From positions 1-64,000 of the forward strand of contig NZ_JAAXLA010000010.1 in assembly GCF_012911935.1 (NCBI RefSeq): a stretch of DNA of 64,000 nucleotides. The letters are read 5' to 3'. Position 1 is the first letter of the stretch. The number at the start of each line of letters is the position of its first letter. Made by a program: the position numbers and the translations under genes. Below are positions 54,191-63,474 of this stretch, piece by piece. The notes beneath the pieces are model-generated. The model saw only the letters and a program-made list of their open reading frames with translations, searched no databases and had not been told where the DNA came from. This DNA is from Pseudonocardia acidicola. GTDB lineage: Bacteria; Actinomycetota; Actinomycetes; Mycobacteriales; Pseudonocardiaceae.

Positions 54191-54554
54191 CGGCCACCCC
54201 CTCGTGTCCCAGCAGCCGGTCGGCCGCGACCACGCGGGCATAGCGCTCCAGGAAGACGTGCAGCACCTCGTGGATGTGCTCGAGGCCGTGGGCCTGCGCG
54301 TCCAGGCAGGCCAGCCCGTCCGGGGTCACGTGATACGTCCGCCGGGCCGGCCCCACGTCGGAGGTATGCCACTCCGACCGGACCAGTCCCTGCCGTTCCA
54401 GACCGCGCAGCGCGCGGTAGACGCCACCGGCGTCGCCGTCGCCGTCGTGCATCGGCCGCAACCGGGCCGCGAGTTCGTACCCGTGGTCCGCTTGCTCCCG
54501 AAGGAGCAGCAGCAGACATGGCTGCAGGAAATTCCTGGGCTCGAGTTCGGCCAT
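54099..54554 (-). CDS. PadR-family regulator of the hydrogenase accessory arm
   Basis: This 151-residue regulator has the PadR winged helix (NFLQPCLLLLLREQADHGYE, GVYRALRGLERQGLVRSEWH, RTYHVTPDGL) and a C-terminal dimer helix. The last 30 residues, rich in Arg and Asp, are encoded where the next gene overlaps and may be accessory. It heads the minus-strand arm and probably autoregulates through the palindrome at 54613-54626. ATG at 54554 matches the usual PadR start; no strong ribosome-binding site is visible. It may control both arms. Confidence 0.82.
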   Translation of the reverse strand: MAELEPRNFLQPCLLLLLREQADHGYELAARLRPMHDGDGDAGGVYRALRGLERQGLVRSEWHTSDVGPARRTYHVTPDGLACLDAQAHGLEHIHEVLHVFLERYARVVAADRLLGHEGVADDQRRLDRTDGRTRGDGVRATQRADRRVGH

Positions 54555-54612
54555 CGGTGTAGGCCCCCGGGTCGGCGGTGGTGGACGCCTGACCGCCCGA
54601 TGCTCCCACCAG

Positions 54613-54626
54613 GTGACACATATCAC
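54613..54626. promoter_or_regulatory. candidate PadR operator
   Basis: GTGACACATATCAC is an imperfect palindrome (GTGAYA-N2-TRTCAC) about 60 bases before the padR start codon. PadR proteins often bind such sites in their own promoters. Confidence 0.45.
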
Positions 54627-54674
54627 AAGGTAGCTGGCCCCATCCGTCAGCCGAGCGTCCTCAACGCCGCGCCC

Positions 54675-55490
54675 TCACCGCAGAACGACCTCGTCGCCCT
54701 CCCGGATCGTGCCACCGTCGATCACCTCGAGGTAGACCCCGGCGCAGGGCAGCACCCCGAAGCCGGGCACCTCGACACGGTTGCCGCCGAGCAGCGGCCG
54801 CAGCGCCTGTGGTTCCCGGGGCAGGCCGCCGTGCTCCAGCGTCGGCACCGAGCAGCGCGGCGTGGGCAGCGAGCCGCGCGCCCGCACCTCGCCGATCCGC
54901 AACTCGCGGCCGACCCACTCGTTCTCGGCGAATGCGGGACAGCCCGCGTGAGTCGCGACGACGACGTTGGGCCGGTACCGGATGGCCTCGACGCCGATCC
55001 GGTCCAGCGTCGCGGTGGTGATCAGATGCAGCGGCGCGTAGTCGACGAACGTCGCACCCGGTGCACCCTGCGAGATCTCCAGGATCTCGAAGTCGACCTC
55101 GGCGTCGACGCCGTGCTCCAGCACGTCCTCCGGCGCGGGCCGCTCGACCTGCGCCCCCGGCGGCCGCTCGGCGGCCAGCCGCACCGCACGGCCGAGCAGC
55201 CCGGACAGCAGGTCGTCGATGCCGTCGTCGCCTGCCGCCACGGTGCGCCCGTCGGGCAGTGTGATGCGCACCGCGCCCGGGCCGCCGGACGCGGCGTACG
55301 ACAGCAGCGAGCGCCACAACCGCGGGTGCTTGGCCGTCGCGACCCGGCCGGTCTCGACGTCGAGCAGGGCGAGCCGGCGATCCCCGTCGACCCCCCGCTC
55401 GTCGACCTCGACGCTGCCGACGTCCTCGCCGAGCATCGACTTGACCGGGTAGCGGCGCAGCGCGGACACCGCGCCGATCACGTCGGTCAC
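54675..55490 (-). CDS. MOSC-domain protein
   Basis: This 271-residue protein has an N-terminal MOSC beta-barrel (VSALRRYPVKSMLGEDVGSV, ERGVDGDRRLALLD) and the MOSC core (YRPNVVVATHAGCPAFAENE, ELRIGEVRARGSLPTPRCSV). Family members bind molybdenum cofactor through a conserved Cys, here probably Cys in TPRCSVPT, and reduce N-hydroxylated compounds or transfer sulfur. The GTG at 55490 overlaps the transporter binding-protein stop by four bases, so it is the last gene of that operon, an unusual partnership. Confidence 0.85.
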   Translation of the reverse strand: MTDVIGAVSALRRYPVKSMLGEDVGSVEVDERGVDGDRRLALLDVETGRVATAKHPRLWRSLLSYAASGGPGAVRITLPDGRTVAAGDDGIDDLLSGLLGRAVRLAAERPPGAQVERPAPEDVLEHGVDAEVDFEILEISQGAPGATFVDYAPLHLITTATLDRIGVEAIRYRPNVVVATHAGCPAFAENEWVGRELRIGEVRARGSLPTPRCSVPTLEHGGLPREPQALRPLLGGNRVEVPGFGVLPCAGVYLEVIDGGTIREGDEVVLR

Positions 55491-56419
55491 GCCAGCCCGT
55501 TCTGGCTCAGCCAGTTCTTGGCCACGGTCGCGACGGGCGGCTTCTGGTCGCTGGCGGCCTCGGCGTTGAGCTTGGTCAGCTCGGCGGTCGTGAGCTTGGC
55601 CGAGATGCCGTTGAGCACCTGCTTGACGGTGTCGCTGGCCTTGGCCTTGTTGATCAGTGGCACGACGTTCTGCGCGGCGAAGTTGCTCTTCGGGTCGTCG
55701 AGCACGACGAAGTCGTTGGCCACGATCGAGGGGTCGGTGGTGAACAGGTCGGCGGCCTGGACGTCACCGTTCTTCAGCGCCGAGACCGTGAGCGGGCCTC
55801 CGGCGTCGAGCGCGCGGTACTCCTTGAACGTGCAGTTGTAGGTCTTCTGGATGCCGGGGATGCCGTCGGGCCGGGTCTGGAACTCCGGCGGGCCGCCGAA
55901 GACCAGCTGGCCGCAGTTCGGCGCGAGGTCGGCGATGGACCTGGCGCCCAGCCGGGTCGCGGTCTCCCGGGTGACGACGACGGCGTCCTTGTCCTCGGCC
56001 GCCGACTTGTCGAGCACGGTGAGGTTCTGCGGCAGCGCGCTCTGCAGCGCGGTGTAGACGGCGTCGGGCGCGGTCTCGGTGGCGTTCTTGTTCAGGTACT
56101 GCAGCAGCACACCGGTGTACTCCGGGATCAGGTCGATCGATCCGTCCTGCAGGCCCGGGAAGTAGGTCTCCCGGCTGCCGATGTTCAGCTTCTTCTCCAC
56201 CTGGACGCCCTTGGCCTCCAGCGCCTGCGCGTAGATCTCGCCCAGGATCTGGCTCTCGGTGAAGTTCGCCGAGCCGACGATGATCTTGTCGGCCGACGCG
56301 CTGCCGGAGCTGCCCGAACCGCTGTTCGCGAGCGGGTTGCCGCCCCCGCCGCAGGCGGTGAGGGCCAGAGCGGCGATGGCGGTCAGGGCGGCCGTCCGCG
56401 CGATCAGGGAGCGTCTCAT
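55487..56419 (-). CDS. compatible-solute ABC transporter, substrate-binding lipoprotein
   Basis: This 310-residue protein is an OpuBC/ProX-type binding protein. The N-terminus MRRSLIARTAALTAIAALA with the lipobox LTAC marks a lipoprotein, anchored outside the membrane. IIVGSANFTESQILGEIYAQ and DLIPEYTGVLLQYL are family blocks; glycine betaine, choline or another quaternary amine is the likely ligand. The start is ATG at 56419 with GGAGG upstream, 23 bases after the permease gene. Confidence 0.9.
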   Translation of the reverse strand: MRRSLIARTAALTAIAALALTACGGGGNPLANSGSGSSGSASADKIIVGSANFTESQILGEIYAQALEAKGVQVEKKLNIGSRETYFPGLQDGSIDLIPEYTGVLLQYLNKNATETAPDAVYTALQSALPQNLTVLDKSAAEDKDAVVVTRETATRLGARSIADLAPNCGQLVFGGPPEFQTRPDGIPGIQKTYNCTFKEYRALDAGGPLTVSALKNGDVQAADLFTTDPSIVANDFVVLDDPKSNFAAQNVVPLINKAKASDTVKQVLNGISAKLTTAELTKLNAEAASDQKPPVATVAKNWLSQNGLA

Positions 56420-56442
56420 GTCTGGTCCTCCGTGGTCGGTGG

Positions 56443-57162
56443 TCACGCCGCGGGTGCGGCGTCGGCGGTCTTGGGGGTGCGGACGGCTCGCAGCCGTCCC
56501 CGGCCGGCCGGGACCACCTGCAGTCCCGGTGAGACGAGCAGCTTCTGCAGCCCGGCGAGCAGCAGGTCGCACGCGATCGCGAGCGCGGCGACGAGCACCG
56601 AACCGGCGATCATCTTGGGGTAGTCGCGGACGGACAGACCGTCGATGATGAACCGGCCCAGGCCGCCGAGACCGACGTAGGCGGCGATCGTGGCGGTGGC
56701 GATGACCTGCAGGACCGAGCTGCGCACGCCGCCGATGATCAGCGGCAGGGCGTTGGGCAGCTCAACCTTCCACAGGATGTCGCGCCCACGCATCCCCATG
56801 CCGCGCGCCGCGTCGACCACGGCGGCGTCGACGTTGCGCACTCCGGCGTACGCGCCGGCCAGGATCGGCGGCACAGCCAGGACGAGCAGCGCGACGAGCG
56901 GGCCGGTCAGACCCAGACCGACCAGGCCCACCACCAGGACCAGCAGCCCCAGCGTGGGCAGCGCGCGCAGCCCGTTCGCGAGACCGACGATGACGAACCC
57001 GCCCCGGCCGGTGTGCCCGATCCAGGCGCCGACGGGGATGGCGAACCCCAGCGCGATCAGCATGGTGAGGGCCATGTAGCCGAGGTGCTCGACCAGCCGC
57101 TGCGGGACGCCGTCCACCCCGGTCCAGTGCGCGGGGTCGAACAGCCAGCTGAAGTAGTTCAT
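56443..57162 (-). CDS. compatible-solute ABC transporter, permease 1
   Basis: This 239-residue inner-membrane permease of the OpuBB/ProW type has about six membrane segments and the ATPase-contact loop DAARGMGMRGRDILWKVELP. ATG at 57162 overlaps permease 2 by four bases. It pairs with the second permease, the ATPase and the lipoprotein to form an osmoprotectant importer. Confidence 0.9.
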   Translation of the reverse strand: MNYFSWLFDPAHWTGVDGVPQRLVEHLGYMALTMLIALGFAIPVGAWIGHTGRGGFVIVGLANGLRALPTLGLLVLVVGLVGLGLTGPLVALLVLAVPPILAGAYAGVRNVDAAVVDAARGMGMRGRDILWKVELPNALPLIIGGVRSSVLQVIATATIAAYVGLGGLGRFIIDGLSVRDYPKMIAGSVLVAALAIACDLLLAGLQKLLVSPGLQVVPAGRGRLRAVRTPKTADAAPAA

Positions 57163-57815
57163 GTCGCCCTTCCCGCGGCCTGGCCGATGCGGTCCCACGG
57201 GGTGAGCGCCCGGCCGAGCAGCAGGATCAGTCCGTCGACCACCAGTGCCATGATCAGCACGAGCAGGATTCCGGCGATGATCTCCTGCGGGATGTCACGC
57301 TGGAAACCGTCGGTGAACATCTTGCCCAGCCCGCCGAACCCGATCACCGAGCCGACCGTGACCAGGCTGATGCTCGACACCGCGGCGACGCGAAGACCCG
57401 CCAGGATGACCGGGATCGCCATCGGCAGTTCGACGGCGACGAACCGCCGCGCCGGGGTGTAGCCCATCGCCGTGGCCGCGTTGACGATGACCGGCGGGAC
57501 GGCACTGAGCGCGTCCGCCACCGTGCGCACCAGCAGTGCCACGGTGTAGACGGTCAGCGCGACGATCACGTTGAGCGGGTCGAGGATCTGGGTCCCGAGC
57601 ACGAGCGGCAGCATCACGAACAGCGCCAGCGACGGGACGGTGTACATCAACCCGGCCAGATTGATCGTGATCGTGCGTCCGGCGCCGGTGCGGTTGGCCA
57701 GCCAGCCCAGCGGGATCGCGATGACCAGCCCGAGCACGACCGGGAGCAGCGCGAACCACAGGTGCTCGACAGTGAGGTCCCTGATCATCTCCAGGTTGCC
57801 CAGTACCCAGGTCAC
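57159..57815 (-). CDS. compatible-solute ABC transporter, permease 2
   Basis: This 218-residue inner-membrane permease is the paralogue of the preceding one (OpuBD type), with five to six membrane segments and the EAA-type loop NAATAMGYTPARRFVAVELP. It starts at ATG 57815, 13 bases after the ATPase gene, and overlaps permease 1. Confidence 0.9.
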   Translation of the reverse strand: MTWVLGNLEMIRDLTVEHLWFALLPVVLGLVIAIPLGWLANRTGAGRTITINLAGLMYTVPSLALFVMLPLVLGTQILDPLNVIVALTVYTVALLVRTVADALSAVPPVIVNAATAMGYTPARRFVAVELPMAIPVILAGLRVAAVSSISLVTVGSVIGFGGLGKMFTDGFQRDIPQEIIAGILLVLIMALVVDGLILLLGRALTPWDRIGQAAGRAT

Positions 57816-57828
57816 GCCGCGACCTCGA

Positions 57829-58938
57829 TCACGCCGCCGCCCCGTCCCGGCGGGCGTCGGCCAGTGCCCGCAGCACGTCGTCGGCGCCGACGGAGCCGAC
57901 CACGCGGCCGTCGCCGTCCACCGCGACGCCCCGTCCGGACGGCGAGGACAACGCGGCGTCCAGCGCGCTGCGCAGCGAACCGGAGTCGGAGTCGTAGAGC
58001 GAGCCGCCCGGGATGAGCAGGTCGGCGGTCAGCACGCCGTCGGTGCCGGGCAGCTCGGTGCCGTGCAACCAGCCCTGTGGGCGCCGCTCGCCGTCGACGA
58101 CGAGGGACCAGCCCTCGCGCACGCCCGCCTGCCGCAGCGAGCTGCCCAGCTCGACGGTGCGCAGCTCGCCGATGGGCAGCCCGTCGGAGGACAGGAAACC
58201 CAGGCCGCGGTAGCCGCGGTCGCGGCCGACGAAGGTGTCGACGAAGTCGTCGGCGGGGCGGGCGAGCAGCACCCCCGGCTCGTCGTACTGGGCCAGCACG
58301 CCGCCGGTCCGGAACACCGCGACCTTGTCGCCCAGCTTGATGGCCTCGTCGATGTCGTGGGTGACGAACACGATCGTCTTGCCCAGCTCCGACTGCAGCC
58401 GCAGCAGTTCGTCCTGCAGACTCTCCCGGACCACCGGGTCGACGGCGCTGAACGGCTCGTCCATCAGCAACACCGGCGGGTCGGCGGCGAGCGCGCGAGC
58501 CACCCCGACGCGCTGCTGCTGGCCGCCGGACAGCTGCGCCGGATAGCGCTTGGCCATCTCCGGGGCCAGGCCGACGAGCTCCATCAGCTCGGCGGCACGC
58601 TCCCGGGCCTGCTTCTTGTTCCAGCCGAGCAGCAGCGGCACGGTGGCGACGTTGTCCAGGACCGTGCGGTGCGGGAAGAGTCCCGCCTGCTGGATCACGT
58701 AGCCGATGCCGCGGCGCAGCTCCGCCGGGTCACCGGCCATGATGTCCTCGCCGCCCACCAGGATCGTGCCCGAAGTCGGCTCGATCATCCGGTTCACCAT
58801 GCGCAGTGACGTGGTCTTGCCGCACCCGGACGGACCGACGAACACCGTGATGTGACCGGCCTCGGCCACCAGGTCCAGGTCGTCCACCGCGGTCGTGCCG
58901 TCGGGGAACTGCTTGGTGACGCCCCGGAACTCGATCAT
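57829..58938 (-). CDS. compatible-solute ABC transporter, ATPase with CBS domains
   Basis: This 369-residue OpuCA/ProV-type ATPase has Walker A GPSGCGKTT, signature LSGGQQQRVGVARAL, Walker B VLLMDEPFSAVD and the switch His in VFVTHDIDEA. The C-terminal 110 residues are a CBS pair, the element that gates related osmoprotectant transporters by ionic strength or nucleotides. It heads the four-gene transporter operon plus the MOSC gene. The start is ATG at 58938. Confidence 0.93.
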   Translation of the reverse strand: MIEFRGVTKQFPDGTTAVDDLDLVAEAGHITVFVGPSGCGKTTSLRMVNRMIEPTSGTILVGGEDIMAGDPAELRRGIGYVIQQAGLFPHRTVLDNVATVPLLLGWNKKQARERAAELMELVGLAPEMAKRYPAQLSGGQQQRVGVARALAADPPVLLMDEPFSAVDPVVRESLQDELLRLQSELGKTIVFVTHDIDEAIKLGDKVAVFRTGGVLAQYDEPGVLLARPADDFVDTFVGRDRGYRGLGFLSSDGLPIGELRTVELGSSLRQAGVREGWSLVVDGERRPQGWLHGTELPGTDGVLTADLLIPGGSLYDSDSGSLRSALDAALSSPSGRGVAVDGDGRVVGSVGADDVLRALADARRDGAAA

Positions 58939-59093
58939 CCGGGCGACCTCCGTCTTCGCCGCCGGCCCCTTGCAGGCCGTCTCGTTCGGCAGAGGCTAAC
59001 CCGATCGGACGGTACCTGCGAGCGCTGTGACCTGACCGCGACCAGGCCCGTTCGGCTCGGCCACCGGCCGTGGGGTGCCGTTCCGGGGCGGCC

Positions 59094-61907
59094 TCAGGCG
59101 CCGATCGCCGCAGCCGGCGTCGGCAGCCGGCCCCCCTCGAGCAACCGGCGCATCGCGTCCGCAGCCAGCGACTTCGAGAACAACCATCCCTGGTAGGCGT
59201 CGACCCCGATGCCGCGCAGGACGTGGAACTGCTCGGCCGTCTCGACGCCCTCGGCGACCGTCGTCCGCCCCATCGCGCGGGCCATGTCCACCACCGCGCG
59301 GGCCACCGCGAAGTCGGCAGGGTCACTCCCGACGCCGGTGACGAACGCCCTGTCGACCTTGACGGTCTGGGCCGGCAGTTCCTTGAGCCGGGCCAGCGAC
59401 GAGTAGCCGGTGCCGAAATCGTCGACCGCGAACCGGACCCCGCGGCCGACCAGCCCGTCCATCGCCGCGAGCGCGTGCGGCGGCAGTGCGACGAGGCTCG
59501 TCTCCACCAGTTCCAGCACGAGCTGGTCCCAGGACAGCCCGCTCGCCTCGACGGTCGCCGTCACCACGGCCAGGAAGTCGGAGTCACCGGGCAGCAACCC
59601 GGCCAGGTTCACCGCCACCGCGATCCGCCGGCCGCGGTGGACCGGCCAGCCCGCCGCCTCCCGGGCCGCCGTGCGCAGCACCCACATGTCCAGGTCGCGC
59701 AGCAGCCCGCCGCGCTGCGCCACCGGCAGGAAGTCGGCCGGGGAGATCATCCCGCGCTCCGGGTGCGGCCAGCGGACGAGCGCCTCGGCGCTGAGCACGG
59801 TGCCGTCCGGGGCGACCACCGGCTGGTACTCCAGGACCAGCCGGTCGTCGGCGATCGCGGCCCGCAGCTCGGCCTCCAGTTCCAGCTGCCGGGTGGCCGA
59901 GTGGACGACGCCGTCGGTCGCCACCCCGATCCCGCCGCGGGACCGCCGCTTCGCGTCGTGCATCGCGACCTCGGCGAAGCGCAGCAGGTCCGCAGCGCGC
60001 ACGTCGCCGGTCGTCGCGGGCATCGCCAGTCCGACCGACGCGGTCAGGTGCACCGGCCGCCCGTACACGGTGACCGTGGTCCGCAGCAGATCAGCGACCG
60101 TGCGGGCCAGCGCGTCGGGGCCACCGGCCTCACCGTGATCCGAGCAGATCACCACGAACTCGTCGCCGGACAACCGGGCCGCCGTGCAGCCGAACGGCAG
60201 CTCGCGCTGCAGCCGCCCGGCGAGCGTGACGAGCAGGTCGTCGCCGGCCTCGTGGCCGAGGGAGGAGTTCACCCGGGCGAAGTCGTCGAGGTCGCCGCAG
60301 ACCAGCGCGACCTTGTCGCGCCCGGGGCCGGCCAGCAGCCGGTCGACCAGTTCCAGTGCGGCGGCGCGGTTCGGCAGCCGGGTGAGCTCGTCGATCGTTC
60401 CCGCGCTGCGCAGCAACTCCGCCGCGCGCCGGCGCTCGCCGATGTCGGTGCAGACCAGCAGCCAGAACTCGCCGCCGTCGTCGGACAGCGACACCGAGAC
60501 GCCGACCTCGCACCAGACGCGGGTGCCGTCGCCGCGCAGCAGCGGCAGCGCGTCGATCCGGTAGCCGTGCCGGGAACCGGGCGGCACCCGGCGCAGCCAG
60601 CCGGGCAGGCCGTCGGCGTCGGCCGGGTCGGGCTCGGCCGACAGCACCGTCGCCGGGGTGCCGCGCAGCCGCTCCAGCGGCACGTCGAGCAGCGCGCACA
60701 ACGCCGGGTTGGCGTCCACCAGCCTGCCCGCCGGGTCGAGCAGCCCGACACCGGCGGGGACCAGCGACATCAGGTCCTCGAAGCGCTGCACGGAGTGCCG
60801 GACCCGGCCCTCCGCCAGCCGCTGCGCGCTGACGTCGCGGACCACGCCGACCAGCCGGACCGGGGAACCGTCGTCGGCCCGCTCGACCTCGGCACGGCAG
60901 CTCAGCATCCGATCACCGGGCAGCCGCAGCTCGACGTGGTGGTCGAAGGTGCGGGCGCCGGAGCGCAGCGACTGGCACAGCAGCGCCACCTGCTCGCTCT
61001 CGACCGGCCCCGACCGCGAGCCGGGCACACCCTCCGGGTCGATGCCGACCGACCGGTAGAGCTCCTGCAGGGTCTCGCTGCGCCGCAGCGTCGCCGTGGC
61101 CAGCTCGTAGCTCCAGGTGCCGACGCGGGCCATCCGCTCCAGCTCGGTCGTCCACCGCCGTTCGGCCTCGCGGACCCGGTCGGAGGCGGTCGCCTCGCCC
61201 AGCTCGACGAGCAGCACCGCGTGCAGCCCGCCCGACAGCTCCCAGCGGATCACCCGGACCCGGACCAACTCGCCGTCGCCGCGCACCACGCGGGCGTCGG
61301 CATCCGGGCCGACCACCAGCTGGGGCAGGCGCCGGCCCAGTGGACCGGCCTCCGCATCCTCCAACCGGCGGCCGGTGAGCCGGACGAACGCGGGGTTGAC
61401 CCGCAGGATCCGCTCCGAGCCGTCGCACACCAGCGCGGGCGCGGTCGGGAGCGGCACGGCCTCGATGCCGCCGGGACCGGCCGGCGCCGGCACCGGCCGC
61501 CCGAACGCGGCGTCGCGCAGCGCCGGGTGCACCCGCGGGCCCGGGCTCGGCGCGGTCGGCCTGACCGGCTCCGGTTCCGGGCCGGCGGGCGGCGCCTCCA
61601 CCAGCCGGACGGCGCGGGGATCGGTGACGGGTTCCCCCGCGTTGACGCGCTGGTCGGCGTTCTCCAGCGCGGTCGCACCGGCGGCCGCCTGCGGATCGGA
61701 GATGGCCCGGGCCAGCTGGCTGGCGAACCGGGCCGCCTCCGGTCGCACTCCTCGGCCGAAGACCGCCTGCCGGGAGCGTCGCAGGTCGGCCCGGGCCACC
61801 GGGTCCGCCGGGAGCCGTCCGTCGCCGGCCGGGCCGGCCGGGCTGTCGCCCTGACCCGGCTCGCCGACGTCGGAGCCCTCACCGAAGCGATGTCCGAGCT
61901 CGCTCAC
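59094..61907 (-). CDS. multi-PAS GGDEF-EAL cyclic-di-GMP protein
   Basis: This is a 937-residue soluble signalling protein. About three PAS domains (to residue 500) precede a GGDEF domain, with RLSGDEFVVI near residue 580, and an EAL domain beginning EALVRW near residue 707. EAL metal and catalytic residues look intact (AVNLAG, LELVETSL, VDDFGTGYSS, VKVDRAFV, VAEGVET); the GGDEF loop is SGDEF, which can still be active, and no RxxD inhibitory site precedes it. It may make, degrade or switch c-di-GMP. GTG at 61907 is chosen because GGGGGGAA stands upstream; ATG starts 33 and 42 bases earlier are alternatives. Confidence 0.9.
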   Translation of the reverse strand: MSELGHRFGEGSDVGEPGQGDSPAGPAGDGRLPADPVARADLRRSRQAVFGRGVRPEAARFASQLARAISDPQAAAGATALENADQRVNAGEPVTDPRAVRLVEAPPAGPEPEPVRPTAPSPGPRVHPALRDAAFGRPVPAPAGPGGIEAVPLPTAPALVCDGSERILRVNPAFVRLTGRRLEDAEAGPLGRRLPQLVVGPDADARVVRGDGELVRVRVIRWELSGGLHAVLLVELGEATASDRVREAERRWTTELERMARVGTWSYELATATLRRSETLQELYRSVGIDPEGVPGSRSGPVESEQVALLCQSLRSGARTFDHHVELRLPGDRMLSCRAEVERADDGSPVRLVGVVRDVSAQRLAEGRVRHSVQRFEDLMSLVPAGVGLLDPAGRLVDANPALCALLDVPLERLRGTPATVLSAEPDPADADGLPGWLRRVPPGSRHGYRIDALPLLRGDGTRVWCEVGVSVSLSDDGGEFWLLVCTDIGERRRAAELLRSAGTIDELTRLPNRAAALELVDRLLAGPGRDKVALVCGDLDDFARVNSSLGHEAGDDLLVTLAGRLQRELPFGCTAARLSGDEFVVICSDHGEAGGPDALARTVADLLRTTVTVYGRPVHLTASVGLAMPATTGDVRAADLLRFAEVAMHDAKRRSRGGIGVATDGVVHSATRQLELEAELRAAIADDRLVLEYQPVVAPDGTVLSAEALVRWPHPERGMISPADFLPVAQRGGLLRDLDMWVLRTAAREAAGWPVHRGRRIAVAVNLAGLLPGDSDFLAVVTATVEASGLSWDQLVLELVETSLVALPPHALAAMDGLVGRGVRFAVDDFGTGYSSLARLKELPAQTVKVDRAFVTGVGSDPADFAVARAVVDMARAMGRTTVAEGVETAEQFHVLRGIGVDAYQGWLFSKSLAADAMRRLLEGGRLPTPAAAIGA

Positions 61908-62089
61908 GGGCGTTCCCCCCAGGCTGTGCCGACCGGTCATCCGGCACAACGACCAAGTCGCCCAATCGATCCGGCTACTTCCCTCTTTCGCAGTACGTCG
62001 CCACGAGTGAGTTACCCCATCTATCCGAACTGAGCGTGATGACTAGTGCCATCCGGAGGAATACCCACAGGTAAGGCCCACGTGAGTGA

Positions 62090-63259
62090 TTACTCTGCGT
62101 CAACAGCGGCCGCCACGGCCGCGGCGACAGCCGGCGCCACCCGCGGGTCGAACGGGCTCGGCACGATCCGGTCCGCGGCCAGATCGTCGCGGGCCACCGA
62201 GAAGATCGCGTCCGCGGCGGCGAGCTTCATCCGCTCGGTGATCCGCCGCGCGCCCGCGTCGAGCGCGCCGCGGAACACGCCCGGGAACGCGAGCACGTTG
62301 TTGATCTGGTTCGGGAAGTCGCTGCGGCCCGTCGCGACGATCGAGGCGTACCGGGCGGCCACCTCGGGGTGCACCTCGGGGTCCGGGTTGGACAGTGCGA
62401 ACACCATGCCCCGGGGCGCCATCGAGGCCAGCAGCTCCTCCGGGAGCGTCGCGCTCGACAGGCCGACGAACACGTCCGCGCCGGCGAGGGCCTCGGCGAC
62501 ACCACCCGCGACGCGGCGCGGGTTCGTGATCTCGGCGAGCTCGGCCTTGATACCGCCGCGCTCCGGCGTGAGGATGCCCCGCGAGTCGAGCACGACGACG
62601 TCCCGGGCACCCGCCGCGAGCAGGATCTTCGCGCAGGCGACCCCGGCCGCACCGGCCCCCGAGATGACGATCTTCAGCGAGGAGAGCTCGCGGCCGTCGA
62701 CCGCGCAGGCCCCGCGCAGTGCGGCGAGCAGCACGATCGCGGTGCCGTGCTGGTCGTCGTGCATCACCGGGCAGTCCAGCGCCTCGATCAGCTTCGCCTC
62801 GAGCTCGAAGCAGCGCGGCGCCGAGATGTCCTCCAGGTTGACCGCACCGAAGCTCGGGCGCAGCCGCACCAGCGTCTCGACGATCTCGTCGACGTCGGTG
62901 GTGTCCAGCACGATCGGGATCGAGTCGAGCCCGCCGAAGGTCTTGAACAGCGCCGACTTGCCTTCCATCACGGGCAGCGCGGCACGCGGGCCGATGTCAC
63001 CGAGACCCAGCACCGCGGTGCCGTCGCTGACCACCGCGACCAGCCGGTCGGTCCAGGTGTACCGCGCCACCAGTGCCGGGTCGGTGGCGATCGCGCGGCT
63101 GACGTCGGCGACGCCGGGGGTGTAGGCGATGGCCAGATCGCGCGCGTCGCTCAGCGAGGCGGTGAGACCGGTCGAGAGCTTGCCGCCGCGGTGGGCGTCG
63201 AAGATCTCGTCGCGGGTCGGGATCGAGGCAGCGGTGAGCTGCTCGGGAACAATGGTCAT
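62090..63259 (-). CDS. NAD(P)-dependent malic enzyme
   Basis: This 389-residue cytosolic enzyme decarboxylates malate to pyruvate. It is the short bacterial form: AYTPGVADVSRAIATDP, GDIGPRAALPVMEGKSALFK with the catalytic Lys, LEDISAPRCFELE and HDDQHGTAIV with metal ligands, and the dinucleotide loop SGAGAAGVACAKIL. LSNPDPEVHPEVA and FPNQINNVLAFPGVFRGALD are also typical. No phosphotransacetylase tail is present. The start is ATG at 63259. Coenzyme preference is not readable with certainty. Confidence 0.95.
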   Translation of the reverse strand: MTIVPEQLTAASIPTRDEIFDAHRGGKLSTGLTASLSDARDLAIAYTPGVADVSRAIATDPALVARYTWTDRLVAVVSDGTAVLGLGDIGPRAALPVMEGKSALFKTFGGLDSIPIVLDTTDVDEIVETLVRLRPSFGAVNLEDISAPRCFELEAKLIEALDCPVMHDDQHGTAIVLLAALRGACAVDGRELSSLKIVISGAGAAGVACAKILLAAGARDVVVLDSRGILTPERGGIKAELAEITNPRRVAGGVAEALAGADVFVGLSSATLPEELLASMAPRGMVFALSNPDPEVHPEVAARYASIVATGRSDFPNQINNVLAFPGVFRGALDAGARRITERMKLAAADAIFSVARDDLAADRIVPSPFDPRVAPAVAAAVAAAVDAE

Positions 63260-63474
63260 CAGAAGGCCTTTCCTCGGGTGCGGTGTCGTCGCGGCGCGAC
63301 CGGCGCGCCCACTCGCCGTGCACCGGAGGTCGCGGGTATCGGCCCATTCGCGGTGCCGGACGGCCCCTTCCGCAACCGCCGCAGGATGACGCGGTGGCGG
63401 CCGAAGGTTCGGCTGTCGGGTACGCGGTGGATGCTACCCGTTGCCGCCCGGGCCCGGCGGTAGCCTTCGTCACC

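Noticed and set aside
59070-62033. A 987-codon plus-strand frame opposite the GGDEF-EAL gene
   Set aside because: Low-complexity Arg/Gln/Pro/His composition typical of an antisense shadow; the opposite strand has intact catalytic motifs.
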